From positions 24,404,501-24,468,500 of the forward strand of contig NC_084923.1 in the NCBI RefSeq assembly GCF_958298935.1: 64,000 nt of DNA, written 5' to 3'. Shown in pieces: positions 35,106 to 48,092 of this stretch (within the stretch, counting starts at the first letter, position 1; the number at the start of each line of letters is the position of its first letter). The position numbers and the translations under genes are program-made. The notes beneath the pieces are model-generated. The model had not been told where the DNA came from. It made no database searches and saw only the letters and a program-made list of their open reading frames with translations. The DNA is from Phragmites australis (lineage: Eukaryota; Streptophyta; Magnoliopsida; Poales; Poaceae).

Positions 35106-37953
35106 TCGATTCTTCTGGTGCTTTGATTTGCAAGATTTCTAGAGTTGGAAGAGTTTTTGGAGCTGATTTTTCTAAGTCTCTTGGTTCTTCTCGTTGTTTG
35201 ATTGCTCAACCTTCTTCTAAGCTTTGGATGTAACATAGGAGACTATGACGCATGAGCTTTGATTTGCTTACTTGTTTGAGTGTCTATGCTTGATCCGAGA
35301 ATTGCCAAGCTTAAGTTTGACAAGAATCTTTTTTGTGCTCTTTGTCGGTATGGCAAGATGGTTGTTGCTTCACACCCACCAGTCAATCTGTTGATAACTA
35401 AACGACCAGGAGAACTTCTCCATATGGACACTATTGGTCCTTCTTGGGTTCATTCGGCCGGCGAGAAGTGGTAGGTTCTTGTCATTGTTGATGACTTCAG
35501 TCGCTACTCTTGGGTCTTCTTTCTTGTGAGCAAGGATGAAGTGTTCTCACACTTTCGGAGCTTAGCTTTGAGATTGGTCAAGGAACTTTCTGGTGCATTG
35601 AAGAACTATCTCTTTGATGCTTTCTATCTTGAGCATGACATTGAGCATTAATTTTCTGACCCACACATTCCTCATCAGAATGGTATGGTTGAGAGGAAGA
35701 ATCACACTTTGGTTGAGATGGCTAGGATGATACTCGATGATCATAGGACTCCTAGGATGTTTTGGGATGAGATTATTAGCACGGTGTGCTACATCTCCAA
35801 TCGAATTTTCTTGCGCTCGATCTTAAATTCGACTTCTTATGAGTTGCATTTTGGGAGGAAGTCAAAGGTTTTGCATTTGAGAGTTTTGGGTTGTCGTTGT
35901 TTTATCCTAAAGCGTGGCAACCTTGATAAGTTTGAGTCGCGTTCTTCTGATGATATTTTCTTAGGGTATTCTCTTCATGGTCATTCTTACAGGGTCTTTA
36001 ATCTTGACACTAACACCATCATGGAGTCATGTGATGTGACCTTTGATGAATCAACCCCCTCTGCTAGTTCTGTCTTTGAGTGTGCAAATGATCAAGAGAT
36101 GAGCGAGAGTATCTTTGTAGATGATGACCTTTCAGCTCTTGGTGAGGACGAGGATGATCCACTACTTCCTTCTACCACACCTACTTTAGAGCTGGCACCT
36201 GCTTCTTCTACTCTAGAAGAGGGTTCTGCAGCTTCTACTTCCACTTCAACTGCTCTCGAGCTTGCAGCAGCACAGGTTGAGGGGAAGTTCACCTCTACGC
36301 GTAGGCCCCTCAACACATTCAACAATGACACCCTCCACACATGATGATCGGAGATCTTGATGAGAGGGTAACGAGGTTCAAGACCGATTCTCATACTCAT
36401 TTTACTGATTCTGCATTCGTTGCTTTTTGTTAGATCCATGATGTTGGGCTTTCTTTATTTGATTTGAGTTGGGTCAATGCTATGCATGAAGAGCTTGAAA
36501 ACTTTGAAAGAAACCAAGTTTGGGTCCTTATAGAGCCATCCCTTAATATTCACACTATAGGTACAAAATGGGTTTTCAAAAACAAACAGGGGGAGGATGG
36601 GTCCGTAGTGAGAAATAAGACTAGACTAGTGGCTCAGAGTTTCACTCAGGTTGAGGGGATAGACTTTAGAGAGACCTTTGCACCAATAGCTAGACTAGAA
36701 GCTATTAGCATCCTCCTTACATTTGCGGAATCCTGAGGTTTTAAGTTGTACCAAATGATTGTCAAGAATGCTTTTATTAATAGTTTCATTCAGGAAGAGG
36801 TCTATGTTAGCCAACCCCCAGGCTTTGAGCACCCTAAATACCCATATAGAGTTTACAAGCTCAGAAAGACTTTGTATGGGATTAAGCAGACACCTAAAGC
36901 TTGGTATGATAGGCTTCGGTTTTTCTTGCTAGAGCATGGGTATGTGATAGGGTCAGCTGATAAAACTTTGTTTACTCTCAGGCATGGAAATGATTTCTTA
37001 CTTGTTCAGATATATGTGAATGATATCATTTTTTGTGGTTCTTCTTATACACTTGTGGTCACGTTTGTAGAAATTATGAGCAGGGAGTTCGAGATGTCAA
37101 TGATAGGCGGGCTCAATTTCTTTCTTAGGCTGCAAATCAAGTAATGCAAGCAAGGTACATTCATCCACCAGACGAGTACACCAAGAATTTGCTGAAGAAG
37201 TTTGATATGAGTGATGCGAAGTCCTTGGCAACATCGATGGCTACCTTGACTGTGTTTGATCCAGATGAAGACAGCGAGGTGGTGGACTAGCGGGAGTACA
37301 GGAGGATGATCAGCTCTCTCCTGTATTTGACGGCGACAAGACCCGACATCCACTTTGTCGTTTGCTTGTGCTCACTTCCAGGCTTCACCGAGGATGTCTC
37401 ACCGTCAAGCGGTGAAACGCATTCTGATGTACTACAAGCACACTCTCGAATATAGGCTTTGGTTTTCTGCTTTGTCTTCGCTTTTTCTTCGAGGTTTTTT
37501 GGATGCGGATTTTGCTGGTTGTAGAATTGACAGGAAAAGTTTCTCTGGTACTTGTCACTTCTTGGGTACTTCTCTTATGTGTTGGTCTTCTCGTAAATAG
37601 TCTAGCGTTACGCAGTCTACTATTAAAGCTAAATATGTAGCTGCTGCTCATAGATTTTATGGATGGTTGCTATTTTGAGGAATTTTGGGTTGAATTTCAG
37701 AAGTATGCCACTTTTGTGTGACAACACCAATTCCATAAGCTTAGCCAACAACCCAATACAATACTCCAGAACCAAACATATATATGTAAGATTCTACTTT
37801 CTAAGAGACCATAATGAGAAGGGAGACAATAAATTGAGCTACATAGATACTCAACACCAGCTAGCCAATATATTCACCAAGCCTTTAGATGCTACAAGAT
37901 TTGCCTATTTGAGAGGAGAGCTTGGTGTGTGCCATCCCTATGGTATTGTGTGA
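35106..37953 (+). pseudogene. Copia B pol, protease-less with damaged integrase and RT
   Basis: Order seen: GAG-pre-integrase relic (RVFGADFSKSLGSSRCLIAQ, HRRL, FDLLTCLS; 35110-35290); integrase start with CALC.YGKM and LLHMDTIGPS (first Asp) and VDDFSRYSWVFFL (35290-35530). The section that should hold the second catalytic Asp (the SDNG-type motif) is missing at about 35600, an apparently in-frame loss. The Glu region VERKNHTLVEMA (35685 on) is kept. RT spans 36464-37144, with a stop at 36735 and the catalytic YVDD changed to YVND (about 37012-37026). RNase H pieces follow (37355-37953; CDNTNSISLANNP). Multiple stops are present. The copy cannot support its own transposition. Confidence 0.88.
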
Positions 37954-38695
37954 GGGAGAGTTGTCCTTTGTACATACTCTATCTTACTTTTATTGTATTT
38001 ACATTACATTTTATTATGTAAGATAATCATAGTAGTTGAACTTTGACTTGTATGTCTTTAGCATTTTCGATTGCTAGATTTGAATTTTAGCAATTTTATG
38101 AATCATGTAGGCTATGAAATACTACATTCTTGATCACTATGTTCGTAATTGCTTAGGCTTAGTCAATGCTTGTGTTAAGGCTAATTTGATAAATATCTTG
38201 GTCTTGTCTTCTTAGTTCAAGACAGTAGATTGGAAAACATTGTACTATATTTTCTATCTTTGTTAAATGTTTAACTAATGATAGAACTTTAAGGGAACAT
38301 GTGTTCCTTGTGTCGTAAAGGCACTACTTAACTTGATCTTGTGATCATCTTGATAACTTGTGTGAATCGAATAATCATGAAAGATCAAGTCTCTTGTGCT
38401 AAAATATGATCCAATACGGTTGTCTTGAAGCCTTAAGGTGTTTGTCGTACCCAGTCGCGCGACACTTTGCTTGAATAAGAGGCAACTGGAGGATAAAATA
38501 AAATTAAAAGAAATATGCCTAAATGATTAATTTTGTTTTAATCACTTGATCTAACTAAGTATTGGTTTCATATTTGAGCGTTTGCAAGGCCTACTATCAT
38601 GAATGCTTGTTTTCCTAGTTTGAGATTGGAGTTAACTAGTTCTTAATGCTTGTATTACCTTGGCATGAGTGGATGCTTATGTGGTTATCACCTTT
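37954..38695 (+). other. Copia B 3' internal region, first part
   Basis: AT-rich sequence after RNase H has no long frame. SIRE-lineage elements often have an extra env-like ORF here. I see none. Confidence 0.6.
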
Positions 38696-40342
38696 GTAGG
38701 ATCGGTGACGTCCTAAGAGGGGGGAGGAGGTGAATTTGGACACTTAAAACTATTTCGGCTTCAAACAACATAAGATAAACTTATATCAATTTCTATCTAA
38801 ATGTGCTCTAGGTTTATCTAGTGTGTCTACTCTACCGATCAAAGCTCTTGCAATCTATCTAAGAAGGTAAATTGCAAGTAAGTAAATGCAGAAATGTAAA
38901 TAAGGTAGAGAGAGCAAACTCGGTACAAGGATTTTTTCCTGTGGTTTCGATGGCATGAATGCCACCCCTAGTCCACGTTGGAGCTCCATAAAGGATATGC
39001 TCCCCGTCGGCACCCGGTCACAGCCTTTGAGCTACTGAGTCACAAAGATAAGGTCTCCACCCGGATGAGCCACCAAGCCACCAAGGCAAGGTCGCACCAC
39101 TAACCTCTCTTCCGGTTCCTCGCCGCCATGATCACTTCGGAGATTGATCCACAAAGGTAAGGGTCTCTGCGTCCCTGCACAATCGCCTTGTCGCCGCTCC
39201 ACACCAAGTCGAAGGGTCAACAAGCTTGCTAGCGAGTCACCAAGACTCCAAGGTGCTAGCGTACCAAGAGGTACACTGTTGGATCACTCCTTGATCCACT
39301 TTCTAGGCAGCAATCACCTAGCAACTCACTCTCTAGGCCTATAAGCACTAATCATTCCTTAATCTTGTGCTTAATTGCCTTGGATGATCACTTTAAGCAC
39401 TTTGGTGGCTTGGATGTCTTCTCAGGTGTATATGAACTTCTCTGGACTCCAGCACATTCAAATGACTGAGTGGAGGGGTATTTATAGCCTCAAACTCGTG
39501 CACTAGCTGTTAACCGAACGACTCTAAAAAGTTGTTAACACCGGATGATCCAGTGAGAACAGTAGTACTAACTCCGGATCATCCCGTGAGTATACTCTCA
39601 CAAACTAGCCATTGGAACCTCACTCAAGCCTCTGTGAACACTGGATACTATGGTGTATACTCCACCTTGTTCACCGAACTTTCTGGTGAGTATACCTTAG
39701 CCATCCGAGCCAACATCTTCTCTGTGTAAATTGCTCCAGTGCACATCAATTCATCACCGGACTATCCGGTGCGTTATCCTCCGTCAGCCAAGCCAATGCA
39801 ACCCTCTCTGCAAAATATGCTCCGGTGTACAAATCTTCAGAGCACCAGACCTTCTGGTGGGGTCACTGCATTCTCCCCTTTGTCAACAATGCTTTGATGC
39901 ATTCCTCTGGTGTGTTCAAATCAATCACCGAACTATCCGATGGGGTCTTCTCTTCTTCGTCTTTACACTGTTCATTGTCTAGTGTATTGTCATGTGGACT
40001 TCTTTTCGTCACCGGACCTTTTGGCGTGTTGATCTTCGATCTTCAACAGCTGTGGTGTGTATCCTCGTTTGAGCACCGGATCATCCGGTGAGGTCAAATG
40101 CCTCTGGATACAATGCTCCAGTGTGTTCAACCATGTGAACACCGCACCATCTGGTGAAGTCATTTCTCTTGGGATTTTTTCCAATTCAACCAAACATTGT
40201 CCCGGCTTCGATGGCTTTTTCATGTATTGCATCCATAAGATTTACTAACATATATTCTTAACAAACATGTTAATCCCAATAACTATGTTGTCATTAATCA
40301 CAAAAATCACAATTATGACCTAATAGGGTCATTTTTGCCACA
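38696..40342 (-). mobile_element. Solo LTR of a copia element, inside copia B
   Basis: On the plus strand it begins TGTAGGATCGGTGACG and ends TTTTTGCCACA, with the target duplication ACCTT on both sides (38691-38695 and 40343-40347). It is the reverse complement of the LTR family at 50198-51904 and 9131-10803. No internal region is present, so it is a recombination-derived solo LTR. It holds exact short palindromes such as CACCGGATCATCCGGTG (40074-40090). Confidence 0.94.
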
Positions 40343-40913
40343 ACCTTGCACATGATTCAGCTATATGAAATTAAATGCGCTAACCAACTCTTCATGTTTA
40401 GCTTGTCAAGCTTCATGTTCTTATGTCACTATCTCTTTTTGAACCCCTGTGCAATTGTGAGCTCCATCCTCTCCTTTTCGGAGCCCTTTTGACATTTCTA
40501 GAACTTGGAAATGGTTTTGTGGTATATTTGTGAAAGCTCACTAGGATTACATGTTCATGCATTGTATAATGTTATGTGTTTGATGTTTGCATTGCTAAAG
40601 GGGGAGAGCATATGCACAAAGAAGAGAATATGCTACAAAGGAGGATAAATGAGAAAATTTACAAAAAATCCCAAATAAAATGAAAAATGTGCATTCATCA
40701 AGGGGATCTTTTGTTTTTGAATTTTTGAAGTTTTCTTGCTCTTTTGAGGTTTTGGCTTGTATTTGCCTTTCTTCGACCTTTTGCAATCCTTCTTATTCCA
40801 AGTGATTTGTGTTTACTCTTTCTCGAGTTTTTGGTCACTTGGATGTGCTTCACTTCTTCTATCCCAAATCTTTATGTTTTGAGGATTGTCAATGCACTAA
40901 ATAAGGGGGAGAT
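40343..40913 (+). other. Copia B 3' internal region, second part, with polypurine tracts
   Basis: The sequence resumes after the solo LTR with no coding frame. A purine tract (AAAGGGGGAGAG, about 40595-40607) lies about 300 bases upstream of the one directly abutting the 3' LTR (about 40903-40912), a duplicated PPT-like arrangement. Confidence 0.6.
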
Positions 40914-42843
40914 TGAGAAACCAAGTGGAGAAGTGCCTTGGTTTGCATATGATGAAGCATTGACAACAATTGATTTGTCTTCAACTTTGTTAGCATGTGT
41001 TTGTGGATGCTTGTTCTTGTTCCTGACTAACTCAAGTTGGCGGTGTTTGGAATTTGTGAATTCTTCTCTATACGTAGAAAAATTACACACATCGAAAGTT
41101 TCAGTGTGAACATTGGATGTTCCGATGTTCACCAGAAGTTTCGGTGTGAGCAGTGTATACTCATCGGATTATTTCTTGCAGAGAGTAATTTTTTGGGCAA
41201 AATTGGAGATCAATGCACCTGAAGGTCCGGTGAGTGTGGCTACACCGGAGGGTATCACCAAAGATTTTCTTGCAGAGAAGAAATCTTTTGGAGAAAAATT
41301 GGAAATCTTCACACTGGAAGTTTAGGTGTGTTGTCTATGAACTGGACCGGATGTTCTGGTGGGTGGTGCTTCGGGTTGGGAATAGTGCACACACCGGATG
41401 TTTCGATGTTCAGACCAGAACATCCGGTGTCCAGAAAACTGCTGCGATGTGCTCTGAATTGAATTGGATTTCAATTGAAGATTTTGATATTGAGCTAACC
41501 TTAGATGATTTGGAGATGGTTTGGAGAAACAATATTTGTTTGTCTCGTGGTGTGCAGGTGACAGATGCAACTTGCCGGTCGACGGCGGGTGATCAGAGCC
41601 AAGCGGGGTGGTTGCTGCTGGATGATTCTAGCTGTATACATGAAGGTCAAGCAAATCATGAAAAAGATGATGAAGATGGTGTGTTGATAAAGTCAAGCGA
41701 AGGGGATGCCGGTGCAAGTGACAAGACGGTCCAAGGGATCGGGAGCGAGAGAGACTTACCAGCGGTCAAGATTGTAAGACAGAGGACACGCGCCATCATC
41801 AGAGCACTTGTTTCAGGTGGAATCAAGTGGTGGCTAGCCACGCTTTGAGAAGCGTGCTAGGGTTTCACGGTTTGGCCTCAAAACCATGAGAGGACTGGAG
41901 GAGATGTGGCACCATCACAAAGTTTGCGTCGAGACGAAGCTAAGTAGTAAAGGCGCTGTAGCCATCTGATAAATGGAGAAGAAAATAGACTAAAATCTCC
42001 TCCGTGGTATGTAGAAATGTACTAAAAGAGAGTGGTATTTTGGGAAAAGACTAGAAAACTTGGGGATCAAGTTTTCTAGCCTATAAATAGAGGGGTAGGG
42101 CTATGTAAGTGGACAAACCAGCCATTTGAGCCTCTTATGCCACCCATATGAGAACATTATGTTAGGGTTTTAGAGGACAAGAAGATGAGCGCTTAGCCTA
42201 TATAATATGTGAGAGTTTTAAGAGGAATTTTTTTAATTCACTTAAAATAGGACTGGTCTATTTGAGTAATGAAGTTTATGTTTTTGCATATCTTGAATTC
42301 CTATCCTTCTTGTTTCCCTCTATTGGTTCTCTTGGAAGTTTACAAGTTTTTGATGTTTCGTTGTGATTTTTATTTTGGTTTTTGGGTTGAATTTTTAGCA
42401 CCTTGTCATTCTTCTTGTTGCTAGAGACATAAAAATCACATAGGAGTGTATACTCATGAGTTTTGAGCTTCCTTTGCCTCTAGATCATCAACTTGGAGAA
42501 TTTTTCGACTGGTAACATTACCTTTGATTTTTGAATCTTTCTTCTCAAGATCCAAACTTTGTGTGGGGATGAGTAATTGATTGGTTTGCTGTGGAATTTA
42601 ATGCTCGATTCCAACCATGAGACCCACCTTTGATTTGATCTTCAAGTTTGGTTTTTGAATTCTTCGAGTTTTTGTTTTGTTCTAGACGGATCTTTCATGT
42701 TGAGCTCTGTGTTTCCGCTGTGTTTTGTGTTACACTTTGTTTCTGAGGTGTGTTGAGTGACAAAATAGAAGAAGATTATTTATTTTAAAAGAAATTTATT
42801 AAATCATCTATTCACCCCTCTAATCGTAATTCTCGATGCTACA
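40914..42843 (+). repeat. 3' LTR of copia B
   Basis: It begins TGAGAAACCAAGTGG and ends TCGATGCTACA, followed by target duplication CTCTC at 42844. It aligns end to end with 32558-34510, with scattered substitutions and small indels. Confidence 0.93.
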
Positions 42844-44781
42844 CTCTCCATGTACAGACAACTCTTTCTTCCTCCAACTCCCCTCACCACAGCTGCTCCT
42901 CATTTCTGTTTGAGCAGAAAACTCACCTCCTTCTCTCCTCCAAATCCCACACAAAAACCCAAAATCAAACTCTGCATGTTACACCGCTACCTTCCCTAGC
43001 CTCCAAGCTCTCCATTCATCCAAGTAGTTTGTGCATGCATGAGGCCTTGAGCGAGATCAGAAGGAGAAATGAAGGTGCAGAAGGCTGGACGTCGGGGCAA
43101 CAGGAGCTACCAGTGAAGGGCCCTTGATCTGCAGGAACGGGAGGAGCCAGAGCTTGCGGGTGCTTGTGAGGTGTTTCCAATAGCCACGCAGCAACAGGTT
43201 GCCCAGAACAGCCTAACTTGTGTTCCGGGGCTAGCAAGGACTCCAGCCACGCCATCATCACATTGGAGAATCTGACACAAAACCAGCAGCACAACCATGC
43301 TAAATATCCCTCACTGTTTCAGTTTTGCGTGTTCTTGACCGAGGAGAAACGCTGTGGTCTCCCTTCTCAGTTCTAGTGGTCGTGCCGTGGAAACCAACTC
43401 GCTGCACCGCAGGTCTCCATCCTTCTCCCTGTCATGGTCGACCTCTGCTCCCACGCCGCCCAGGAGAGCCTGACGCCACGGTCGCTGCTCACTGTCGACC
43501 TACTGTATCAGTGCTTCACCGATGCCTAGAAACAACGGGTGAGCATTTTTTAGCTCCCAGTAGCCAGTTGCATGTGTTAGATAGGGAAGAACAACACGAC
43601 ACTATTACTTGTTCATGTAAAATGCAACTGTTGAGTAGTGCGTGCACATACTGAAAGTTTGGAGCTGTTTTCAATCCGTAGGCATGCACCTGAATTTGGT
43701 AAATCCAATTTTGTTTAGTTTCTTTGTATCATTCTATACGTAGGCAAAATACTTGCTAACGAAATTGCTCAATTACAATGCTTTACATGGCTTAATTGCT
43801 CTATGCATGTGAAACTTACTTAATTTCTAGATAGATTAATAAAAATACAAATGAGGTGTAACCAACTCTCAAAATTCTTTTATGTAACCCATTATACAAG
43901 AAAAATGTTGGTTAATATGTTAGACATGCCATGAATATTTTGGTTCATCCACTTGCACAGTTGTTACAGCATCAAAAACAGCAAGCAACCGTTTTAGATA
44001 GAGATCCACTAAAACATTAGTAACATGAGCAATTTAACTCCAAATTCAATTATTCTTGTTTTGTTATATTCCTTCTCAGTACACTACCTCCTCACAAAGT
44101 TTCGTGGCATATGGAGCTTTGTCATAGCATTTCATTATATTAATCGCGATACATCATCTTTCTTTTAGCGATCGACTAACTAGAGAGAGACGGGGGTAAT
44201 CTTTAGGTGGAACCTAATTATGGTTTTGTTTGTGAAGCACTTGAGCACCAAGGCAAGTATCAATTCATACTTCTCCTATATTTTGGTGAATTGTTGATGG
44301 TCAAGTTTGCTAATTATTGCTAGTGTCGTATATACATAGTTAGTGAGTTATTGTCGGGAATCGCTAGAAACCATCTTATTTGATTTGTTCCTATCTTGAT
44401 TATTGATGATCTGCATCCTTATAACTTGGGTGTCACATGCTAATGTTCAACTTAAAACTTGTGTGGACTTTACTTAGATATGCTTAGGTCTTTGGTAGAA
44501 AGTTTCATCGTTCGTGAGCTATAGGGCTTAATTATTATTCACAATAAAAATGATGTTGGGATGATGAATTGTGAGAATAAGACGAGTTGTGAGAATAAGG
44601 CGAGATGTGGGTGGTGTTAGGAGCAAGTCGGGAGAGGGACCCATGTTACATAGACCGATTGTATCATTTAAGCACCATTCGTTAGTGCTGTTGACTTAAG
44701 CACTTTTTTGTACTTCCACATATGTGAATAGAGAAAGGATGAGCCAAGTAAAGCAAGTCATCATGTTCATTTGATTCATAC
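42844..44781 (+). repeat. Older LTR-like sequence, right piece
   Basis: It continues the sequence interrupted at 32557. It has no recognisable protein. Open frames at 43016-43654 are on both strands of a GC-richer patch and lack domains. The sequence seems to continue again after the LTR-like insert ending at about 46102. Identity as a gypsy LTR is inferred from its start motif and style only. Confidence 0.35.
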
Positions 44782-46102
44782 TGTAGGATCAAATATGTGC
44801 AAAATACCCAATCAGAGGGGGTGAATGATTGCAGAAACCAAATTCAAAGATTAACTTACTCAAATAGAAAATTGATTTAAACTTGGTATTTCACTTGAAA
44901 TAGATTGTATGCGCTTTAGTAAAAACAATGTAGAGAAAGATCTGTTGGTTCGATTGCCATCAAATTTGGACAGCAGAAACTATTCGAATCGAGTCAATCG
45001 GATATGTGGATCAAGAATTATGCCTAGTCAAAGCAGACTGTATCAACTAGAATCGAGTAGATCAAAACCTAGTCTAGTTGACCAAAAATCTACTCGAAAT
45101 TTTCTTAGATCAAACACTAGATATTCTAGCAAGATTTTGGATGAATTAAACTCGCTAAAAACACTAAATGAATCGAAAACCAAAACCAAGCACACATAAT
45201 ATAGAATAGAAAGAAAATTCTAAATCATCAACTCATCAACTTACGAAACTTGATTTTCATTGCATAAATGAGTTTACAAGATACCTCTCCAAAGCATCCA
45301 ATAAGGATTTTCACGAAATCTCAAAACAATCCTCTCTAGGATTTCTCTTTCTTTCTCTATGTTGTGTTGTTTACCCAATACAACTGACCTCTCTATTTAT
45401 TGGATAGTCCCACACACAAACATGATTGAATCAAACTACAATTCTAAGTCGTATTCAACCTGGTCTCTATCCTCCTCTAATCACAAGAGGACAAACAACT
45501 TCCACTAATTAAACTAATTAGCCAACAACTCTCATTTAATCATGCATGCAACATCTCATATGCATATATGCATGTACGTAACCAATTCAGGGTCCGTCTC
45601 TAACACTAACTCTTGTCTCAAGTCCAGCAACCATATGACTCCATCATGTCTGCTCTGACTCGAACACAAATTAGTCTTCACGTCCTCTTATGATCAGATA
45701 GCCTCCTGCGTCCATCACGAAACCTTGTCTCCATATGCATTGTTCTCTCAGCTAAAACGTCCCGCATGACATCCTCGATAACCATGACCTCAGTTCCTCC
45801 TGAACCTAGTCTTCAAACCTCAATTCCTCCCTGAACCTAGTTCGTCGATCTGCCATCGACCACGTTCGCCTTCGAGCAACACATGCATATGAATCAAATG
45901 AGTACAAGCACAAGTCCTTCGTGACTTAACTGAAGATTAGTTCATGCAACACCACACAAACTTTGAGCAAAACGAACACTCTAACATAAGCATATAAGCA
46001 TATCTAAGTAATATCTTAACAACTCATGAACATCATCCCAATGTCGTTATGCAAATCACTTTGCTCTGCCAATTTTATTATTCAAACCAAAATTTCATCA
46101 CA
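44782..46102 (-). repeat. Reverse-oriented LTR-like insertion
   Basis: It begins TGTAGGATCAAATATG with CAGAGGGGGTGAATG, the reverse complement of a typical copia LTR end (CACCCCCTCT...TCCTACA). It ends TTTCATCACA, giving TG...CA limits. The flanking five bases (CATAC and TGATC) do not match, so one end may be wrong. A 96-codon frame at 44909-45199 is in it and has no domain. Confidence 0.4.
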
Positions 46103-46510
46103 TGATCTCACGTGTGCACATGTGATCTACACGAGAGGGCTTGTAAGAGGCATTTAACGTTGCTCCGAGAGTTTACCTAGATGGTCTCCATATATTCGGG
46201 CATGGGAACAAAGGCCCAAGGTGGGTACATGAATGGTTGTCATGTGAATTATTGTTTACAATTGATGAGTTGTATGGAGGGTGGTCTGATGTCGTGTGGG
46301 TAAAGATGTACTTGCCCGTGGGGTGTAAAATCAATTCGAATTGTTGCGCTCTCGCTTATAAGAAAACTTAATTTTCATTAGACGTCATCGTAGAATCCTG
46401 TTTTTTTGTGGTATGTTGGTATGTGGGATGTTGCGAGATAATTTTTGTATGTGTTATGTTGAGAAGAGCTTGTTTACTTATTGGTTATGTTTATGTACAT
46501 GTTGTCATAT
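46103..46510. other. Unassigned repeat-like sequence between LTR relics
   Basis: It holds a stretch like gypsy LTR sequence (GGTGGTCTGATGTCGTGTGGG, about 46280). This is probably part of the interrupted older LTR. No gene. Confidence 0.3.
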
Positions 46511-47009
46511 TGAAAGTTCATCTAGGCCCTTTGTGTGGGTTTTGATGATTGATGGCAAATGATTAAAGGACTAATATATTCAATGAGTATTTGTATAGGT
46601 AAAAATCTCTTTGATGTAAGTGACATGACATTGGCGATCCCTAAAATTGAAGAAAGAAGATGATGAATGATTTTACCATTTAAGGTACTCTTTTGTTTTT
46701 AAAAATGAGTATAGGACTGTCATACTATTAAGAGGGGTGCAACACAGTAGTTTAGTCATGAACTTAGTGCTAAAAAAGATCTACACTCCGTTTAGAGTGA
46801 TATAAAGTTCATAACACGAGCATCGAGTCAAAGCTTTCTCTGTGAAGTTGGAAGTTTCGACATAAATATCGGATGTTTTGATGTGGTCGGCTAGTCCTAA
46901 ATTTTAGAACATAGGGTTCTTGGGTTGGAATTTATTTTAACATCGAATGTTCCGATGTTTTTATTGGAAGTTCCGATGTAGGTCGGATAGTCCGATTTTC
47001 TCAACCATA
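46511..47009 (+). repeat. Copia LTR fragment
   Basis: It starts TGAAAGTTCATCTAGGCCC and contains TCGAATGTTCCGATG and GGAAGTTCCGATGTAGG segments like the other copia LTRs here. The right side is cut by another LTR-like sequence at about 47010. Confidence 0.5.
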
Positions 47010-48060
47010 GGTGTCAAGGGATGATCCCTGACAATAAATACGAGGTGTACTGAACAACGGGCGCGTTGATCGGCATTTGTTTGTGGTGGGATCGGATGGA
47101 CACAAGAATGCGGGGATTTATCCAAGTTCAGGCCTCTCATAGGATAATAGCCTTACGTCATGTGTATTTTCTTATGGACTGAATGAAGTTGTTACAAAAT
47201 GTTCTCCTCTTTTACAAGCTGGGTTCTCCCCCTTTATATACCAGGGAAAAAGGAGTACATACAAATGGACTGTGCCAAGCCATGTAACAGGCCTACTCCA
47301 GATGAAGCTGACTACTTCTAGATCATCATTACGGGGAGTATGGACGCCCATCCTGTTCTTGTCGCCCTATAGGCCCTATCACGTCCGCCGAGTGCTGTCA
47401 CGTTCGCCTACAGGACGGGTCACTCTATCTTTACGTCTGCCTAAGACCATGCTTGCCGAAAAGAGGTGCCTAGGGAAGAAAAAAACTTGAGTGGATAGCA
47501 TTTAATACGATTTAACTAGTTAAGTGAGTATCTGCCCTACAACCAGTAGGAGCTTATCGCAGGGTCTTCTCCTTCAACTAGAGGACTGGTCGACTGAGTC
47601 CCACCTTGGTCGTGGGGTGAAGCCGTGGTCTTGAGGATATCAATCACCGGTTGACATTTGGTAGCGTGGGGTCCTCCCGATGGGGCACCCCCTTACCTAT
47701 TACACAAACAAAAGTCTCCAAACTCTATCACAGATGTGGCAGACTGAGTGGTTCACCGTAGTGGCTCGTTGTCGCAGTGCGTCTTGTGGTCGACTCAGGA
47801 AACCACATTCCAAAGTGTGGTTAAATGTTCAAGAGAGAGGGGGAGAGAGATACATGTGGGGGGACAAAATGGCGCCCGACCCGAGGGAATATCAATTCCC
47901 CAAGTGTAGCCTCTTGAAATTTGAAAGGATCGGACCCTAGTCGGTTGAGATACCATGATAGCCCTTTAAATTGTAGCGCATAGGTTTCTCACAAACCTTT
48001 CCATCGTCTCCCTTAGCCTCCAAGCTTCCGCGCCCAGAGCCCCTCATCTCTACCTCCATT
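47010..48060 (-). repeat. Gypsy-type LTR/leader relic, probably minus orientation at its left
   Basis: It begins with the near-palindrome TGTCAAGGGATGATCCC followed by TGACA. A reverse-strand TATA-like motif lies at about 47230-47240 (plus strand CTTTATATA). It has the phrasing of grass gypsy LTRs. Where this repeat ends and the gag-like pseudogene's leader starts is unclear. No confirmed genes. Confidence 0.4.
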
Positions 48061-48092
48061 CTTCTCACCAAAGCATTTTTGTTTGTTGTCGG

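Larger units (their letters stand above)
32558..42843 (+). mobile_element. SIRE/Opie-like copia retrotransposon B
   Basis: LTRs at 32558-34510 and 40914-42843 are flanked by the perfect target duplication CTCTC (32553-32557 and 42844-42848). The LTRs start T(G/A)AGAAACCAAGTGGAGAA and end CCTACA or GCTACA. A primer site close to initiator-tRNA-Met (TGTTATCAGAGCC, 34513 on, one change from the usual TGG start) follows the 5' LTR. A polypurine tract (AAGGGGGAGA) precedes the 3' LTR. The long LTRs and the integrase wording (VERKNHTLVEMARM, SNRIFLRS) point to the SIRE/Maximus lineage. gag-pol is decayed, and a solo LTR (38696-40342) lies in the 3' internal region. Confidence 0.94.

Noticed and set aside
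39755..40090. CACCGG palindromes as CRISPR repeats or bacterial terminators
   Set aside because: Spacing is irregular, spacers are themselves repetitive, and the context is a plant LTR.
37954..40913. An env-like gene in the SIRE-like element
   Set aside because: No frame of useful length with a signal peptide or membrane segment was seen; most of the interval is a solo LTR.
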